From Pseudomonas fulva (lineage in GTDB: Bacteria; Pseudomonadota; Gammaproteobacteria; Pseudomonadales; Pseudomonadaceae), in NCBI RefSeq assembly GCF_023517795.1, contig NZ_CP082928.1, positions 1,240,001 through 1,304,000 on the forward strand: DNA of 64,000 nucleotides, written 5' to 3'. The notes under the pieces are model-generated. The model made no database searches and had not been told where the DNA came from. It was given only the letters and a program-made list of their open reading frames with translations. Positions 61,603 to 64,000 of this stretch are shown here, piece after piece (position 1 is the first letter of the stretch; each line of letters opens with the position of its first letter). The position numbers were made by a program, and so were the translations under genes.

Positions 61603-62261
61603 CGCGCGAGGAAATTGAGCCGATAGATGCCGATAAAGTTGGGGTTGGCGTCGTCGGGTATCCATCGGGTGTCCTTCCATGTCATGAGTTGTTGCAGGCT
61701 GACGGCACGCATGCCGTTATCCGTGGGAGTGGTGGTGCCGGTGTGGTAAACGATGTCGCGGCCCATCCAGATCATCAGGTGCTGGTCATCGCCCTGGTCG
61801 AAGAACATCAGGTCGCCGGGGCGCGCCTGGTTCAGGTCGCGGCCGACCAACTGGCTGTTGAACTGGATCATCTTGATCGCGTTGACGTAGGGCCCGCGCT
61901 TGCCGCCGCCCTGCTCCCAGCTCTGCGCCAGTTGGCGCTGGGCGTCGCTGAGCTGCAGCTCCGGCGGCAGGTAGCGGTTGGACAGGCCATTGGCGCGCAG
62001 CCACTTGGCGTCGTGCACCTTGAGCGCCTCGTTGGCGGCGAAGCGCACCAGGCCCACGCAATCCTGCTGATACCAGCGCGGGCTCGGCCCCTGGCGCAAC
62101 TGCTCCTGGGCGATACGCACGAACCAGGCGCGAAAGACCTGCGACTGCTCGGGATCGAGGCCGGGCGCCGGCTCGGCGTGGGCGCACAGGCTCAACGCGA
62201 GCAGCGCCGCAGTCAGCAGCACGCGCCAGGCCGGCATGGCAGTGATCAAAGCGCGCGCCAT
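61599..62261 (-). CDS. magC: MagC, DUF1175 protein (YfaT-like), NlpC/P60-like
   Basis: A 220-aa exported protein (signal peptide to CAHA, about 29). DUF1175 has no assigned activity. Cys68 in [10 protein letters not shown], His161 in [11 protein letters not shown] and His173 in VYHTG, with PGDLMFF before the first His, match the Cys-His-His pattern of NlpC/P60 cell-wall peptidases, including the 12-residue His-His spacing of E. coli MepS. The start overlaps magB by 16 bp; an alternative Met lies eight codons later. Confidence 0.85.
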   Translation of the reverse strand: MARALITAMPAWRVLLTAALLALSLCAHAEPAPGLDPEQSQVFRAWFVRIAQEQLRQGPSPRWYQQDCVGLVRFAANEALKVHDAKWLRANGLSNRYLPPELQLSDAQRQLAQSWEQGGGKRGPYVNAIKMIQFNSQLVGRDLNQARPGDLMFFDQGDDQHLMIWMGRDIVYHTGTTTPTDNGMRAVSLQQLMTWKDTRWIPDDANPNFIGIYRLNFLAR

Positions 62262-63889
62262 TCCAGGGGCACCCACTTCCAGTCATCATCGGCTTCGGTG
62301 TCTTTCGGCAGCGTCAGCGCGAACTGGCCGTAACCGCCCAGAGCCCGCAGCTTGGGCAGCAGATGGGTGTCGGCGGCGTTGCGGAATACCGGCTCGTAGT
62401 TGGCCGGCAGGCTGTCCAGGGTTTCCTGTTCGAGCAGACGCGACAGGCCTTCGGGCGCCAGGTAACCGGGCACCAGGCCGTCGGCGGGCAGCACTTCGGC
62501 CAGCGGCGGGTAGCGCCTGTTGAGGGTGTCCAGGGCCTTGATCACCAGTGTGTCATCCAGCGAAAACAGCAGGGTCTGGCCCTGGCGCGCCAGGCTGACG
62601 TTGAAGAATGCGCGGGACGCCACGGCGTCCGGGGTGTTGCTGTCCTCGGCCGGGTACTGGCCGAAGTTGGAGCCCACCTGGCGGTGCCAGATATGGCCAT
62701 CGGCGATGCTCTGGCTTTCTACCGGGAAACGACCATTTTCCACTTTGGGCTCGAAGGCGCCGATCATGCCGTCGAACAGCCCGCCGATGGCCTGATCCAG
62801 CTCCGGCGTGGCGGCTTCGTCGAGGTGGGCGACCAGCAGCGGCGAATGCAGCCGCGAGTCGGCGTACCAGCACAGGCCGGCAACGTTGCCCAGGCGCTTG
62901 CGCAGGTCTTCGCTGGCTTGCTCGCTGGCGCCGACCTTGGCCAGCAGTTTCTCGGCACTGCCCGGCGCAACGGGCACGGCGACGCAGGCGCTGGCGCCCA
63001 TGGGCATGGCTTGCCAGATCGGCGTGAAGTCCATGGCCGGTTGATCGTCGACTTCGTTGAGCGCCAGGAAGCTGCTCCAGCCGCCCTCGCCTTTCTCGAA
63101 ACGCACGCCGGCAAAGGCCGGGAAGAAGCGCTGGTAACCGAGGGCGACGTATTCGCCGCTCAGGGAAATACGCTGCTGCTCGGTTTCGCGGGCCTTGAGG
63201 CCGAAGCGCTTGGCGAAGGGGTTATCGCCATCGAGCAGTGCCTCGACGGATTCGGTGGCGTCGCGGCCGAGCTTGTCGTCCTCGCCGAACAGCATGCCGG
63301 GCGAGGACAGCACCAGCAGTTTGTCGCCATGGCTGGCCAACAGCAGGGCGCGATCACCCAGGTAATTGAGGCGGTACAGCGGCACGCTGCTGCCATCGAC
63401 GCGCAGCTCGCCGGCCTGGCTGAGCTGGGTGTCGTCCAGCGCCACGTGGGCCAGGGGCTCGAGCACCTTGGCCAGGCCGCCGCGCTGCATGACCATCACG
63501 AAGTGCTTGAGCTTGCCGTCGGCGCCCTTCCACAGCGCCACGTCGGCGGGCTGGTCGAGCAACTCGTCGAGCAGGTTGTCGCGCAGTTTCAGGTCACGCT
63601 CGTAGATGATCCGCCGCAGGCTGCCGACCAGCCCCAAGCGGTCGGCATTGTGTTCGTAATAGAACACGAAGTCTTCGGTGAGGGTGTCGCGCAGCAACGG
63701 CACGGCCAAGAGGTCCTTGGGCAGGCGGCTGAGCGAGGCGCTTTCGATCAGCGCGTCGGGGTGCTTGAGGTCCAGGCCCAGGGCGCTGCGCTCACCGAGT
63801 TCGCGTGAGTCCTGACCGCAGGCGGCCAGCAGGCCGGCCGTCAGCAGCAGGGCGACGTGGCGCAGGTGGGCAGTGGTATTCCGGTTCAT
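62246..63889 (-). CDS. magB: MagB, DUF2138 lipoprotein (YfaA-like)
   Basis: A 547-aa lipoprotein: signal peptide and lipobox LAAC (Cys24), followed by Gly-Gln, then a long soluble periplasmic domain of the DUF2138 family. No catalytic motif is recognised. In P. aeruginosa it is part of the MagABDF complex. The ATG follows GAGG and lies 15 bp after the stop of the upstream DUF2135 gene. Confidence 0.88.
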   Translation of the reverse strand: MNRNTTAHLRHVALLLTAGLLAACGQDSRELGERSALGLDLKHPDALIESASLSRLPKDLLAVPLLRDTLTEDFVFYYEHNADRLGLVGSLRRIIYERDLKLRDNLLDELLDQPADVALWKGADGKLKHFVMVMQRGGLAKVLEPLAHVALDDTQLSQAGELRVDGSSVPLYRLNYLGDRALLLASHGDKLLVLSSPGMLFGEDDKLGRDATESVEALLDGDNPFAKRFGLKARETEQQRISLSGEYVALGYQRFFPAFAGVRFEKGEGGWSSFLALNEVDDQPAMDFTPIWQAMPMGASACVAVPVAPGSAEKLLAKVGASEQASEDLRKRLGNVAGLCWYADSRLHSPLLVAHLDEAATPELDQAIGGLFDGMIGAFEPKVENGRFPVESQSIADGHIWHRQVGSNFGQYPAEDSNTPDAVASRAFFNVSLARQGQTLLFSLDDTLVIKALDTLNRRYPPLAEVLPADGLVPGYLAPEGLSRLLEQETLDSLPANYEPVFRNAADTHLLPKLRALGGYGQFALTLPKDTEADDDWKWVPLEWRAL

Positions 63890-63904
63890 CCGAGCCTCGG
63901 GATA

Positions 63905-64000
63905 TCAGTAATTGAAGGATTTGACGAACAGCAGCTCACCGATGGCGCGCAGCGGCACCACGAAGGTCTCGCGCTTCTCGTTGACGGTGTTCTCGTTGAA
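63905..64000 (-). CDS. magA: MagA, DUF2135-family protein, C-terminal end only (cut by window edge)
   Basis: Only the last 31 codons are in the window. They read NENTVNEKRETFVVPLRAIG then ELLFVKSFNY, closely paralleling the magF end (TVNEKQESFLVPMRTPGE). The gene is thus the upstream DUF2135 paralogue, the first gene of the operon in P. aeruginosa. The rest lies to the right. Confidence 0.8.
   Translation of the reverse strand, partial: FNENTVNEKRETFVVPLRAIGELLFVKSFNY

Noticed and set aside
57196..61626. A 1476-codon open frame on the plus strand opposite magD
   Set aside because: Antisense shadow in high-GC sequence; the translation is low complexity (Arg/Gln/Gly/His/Ala) with no motif, while magD on the other strand has clear domains. 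The same holds for long plus frames opposite yhdP, rng and cysNC.

Overview
The window is about 64 kb of high-GC chromosome from a Pseudomonas species (Gammaproteobacteria). The evidence is gene content and order. cysNC-cysD, Nif3-algW, hisC-hisD-hisG-murA, mla, kds/lpt-rpoN-ptsN-rapZ-ptsO, sodA-orfX-fumC-fagA, pmbA, tldD, rng-maf-mreDCB, gatCAB and a macroglobulin (mag) operon follow each other as in the P. aeruginosa PA4442-PA4492 segment. Species cannot be fixed from the sequence alone. No prophage, IS element, CRISPR array, rRNA or tRNA was seen.

Layout. 1-6.0 kb: 3' part of a TonB-dependent heme-type receptor, a Rieske protein, sfsA, an aminotransferase, dksA, gluQ and an unknown 176-aa protein. 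6.0-7.8 kb: a cytoplasmic-looking family I lipase, a 44-aa secreted peptide and lipoprotein osmE behind an AlgU-type promoter. 7.8-10.6 kb: cysD-cysNC sulfate activation. 11-13.9 kb: a 952-aa autotransporter with a compositionally distinct passenger. 13.9-16 kb: Nif3-like protein and the periplasmic protease AlgW. 16-21 kb: murA-hisG-hisD-hisC with ibaG, interrupted by a MITE-like repeat. 21-24 kb: mlaFEDCB lipid transport. 24.3-31.4 kb: a long operon for KDO and LPS transport (kdsD, kdsC, lptC, lptA, lptB), then rpoN, hpf, ptsN, rapZ and ptsO. 31.4-34.5 kb: the iron-starvation cluster fagA-fumC-orfX-sodA with a Fur box and a 43-aa membrane peptide at its end. 34.7-47.7 kb: pmbA, darP, then mreBCD-maf-rng-yhdP-nit-tldD. 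48-51.7 kb: gatCAB and a short RlpA-like lipoprotein. 51.7-52.2 kb: a 118-bp tandem array of REP-type palindromes. 52.2-54.3 kb: a LysR regulator and an HPP-CBS membrane protein. 54.6-64 kb: the mag operon, running leftward and cut by the right edge.

How it fits together. Most of the window serves envelope construction: MurA, KdsD/C, Lpt and Mla build and maintain peptidoglycan precursors, LPS and outer-membrane asymmetry; MreBCD sets rod shape; YhdP is an AsmA-type lipid transporter; AlgW senses envelope stress and osmE carries a promoter of the AlgU type that AlgW activates. The mag operon encodes a periplasmic alpha-2-macroglobulin with a thioester motif. Its partners carry cell-wall-enzyme-like and peptidase-like signatures that I infer from motifs: MagC resembles NlpC/P60, and MagE combines an SxxK motif, a SpoIID-like stretch and HExxH. 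This is the most interesting system in the window. Other points for a second look are the apparent ATA start codon of mreC, the autotransporter passenger, the small peptides and the repeat families.
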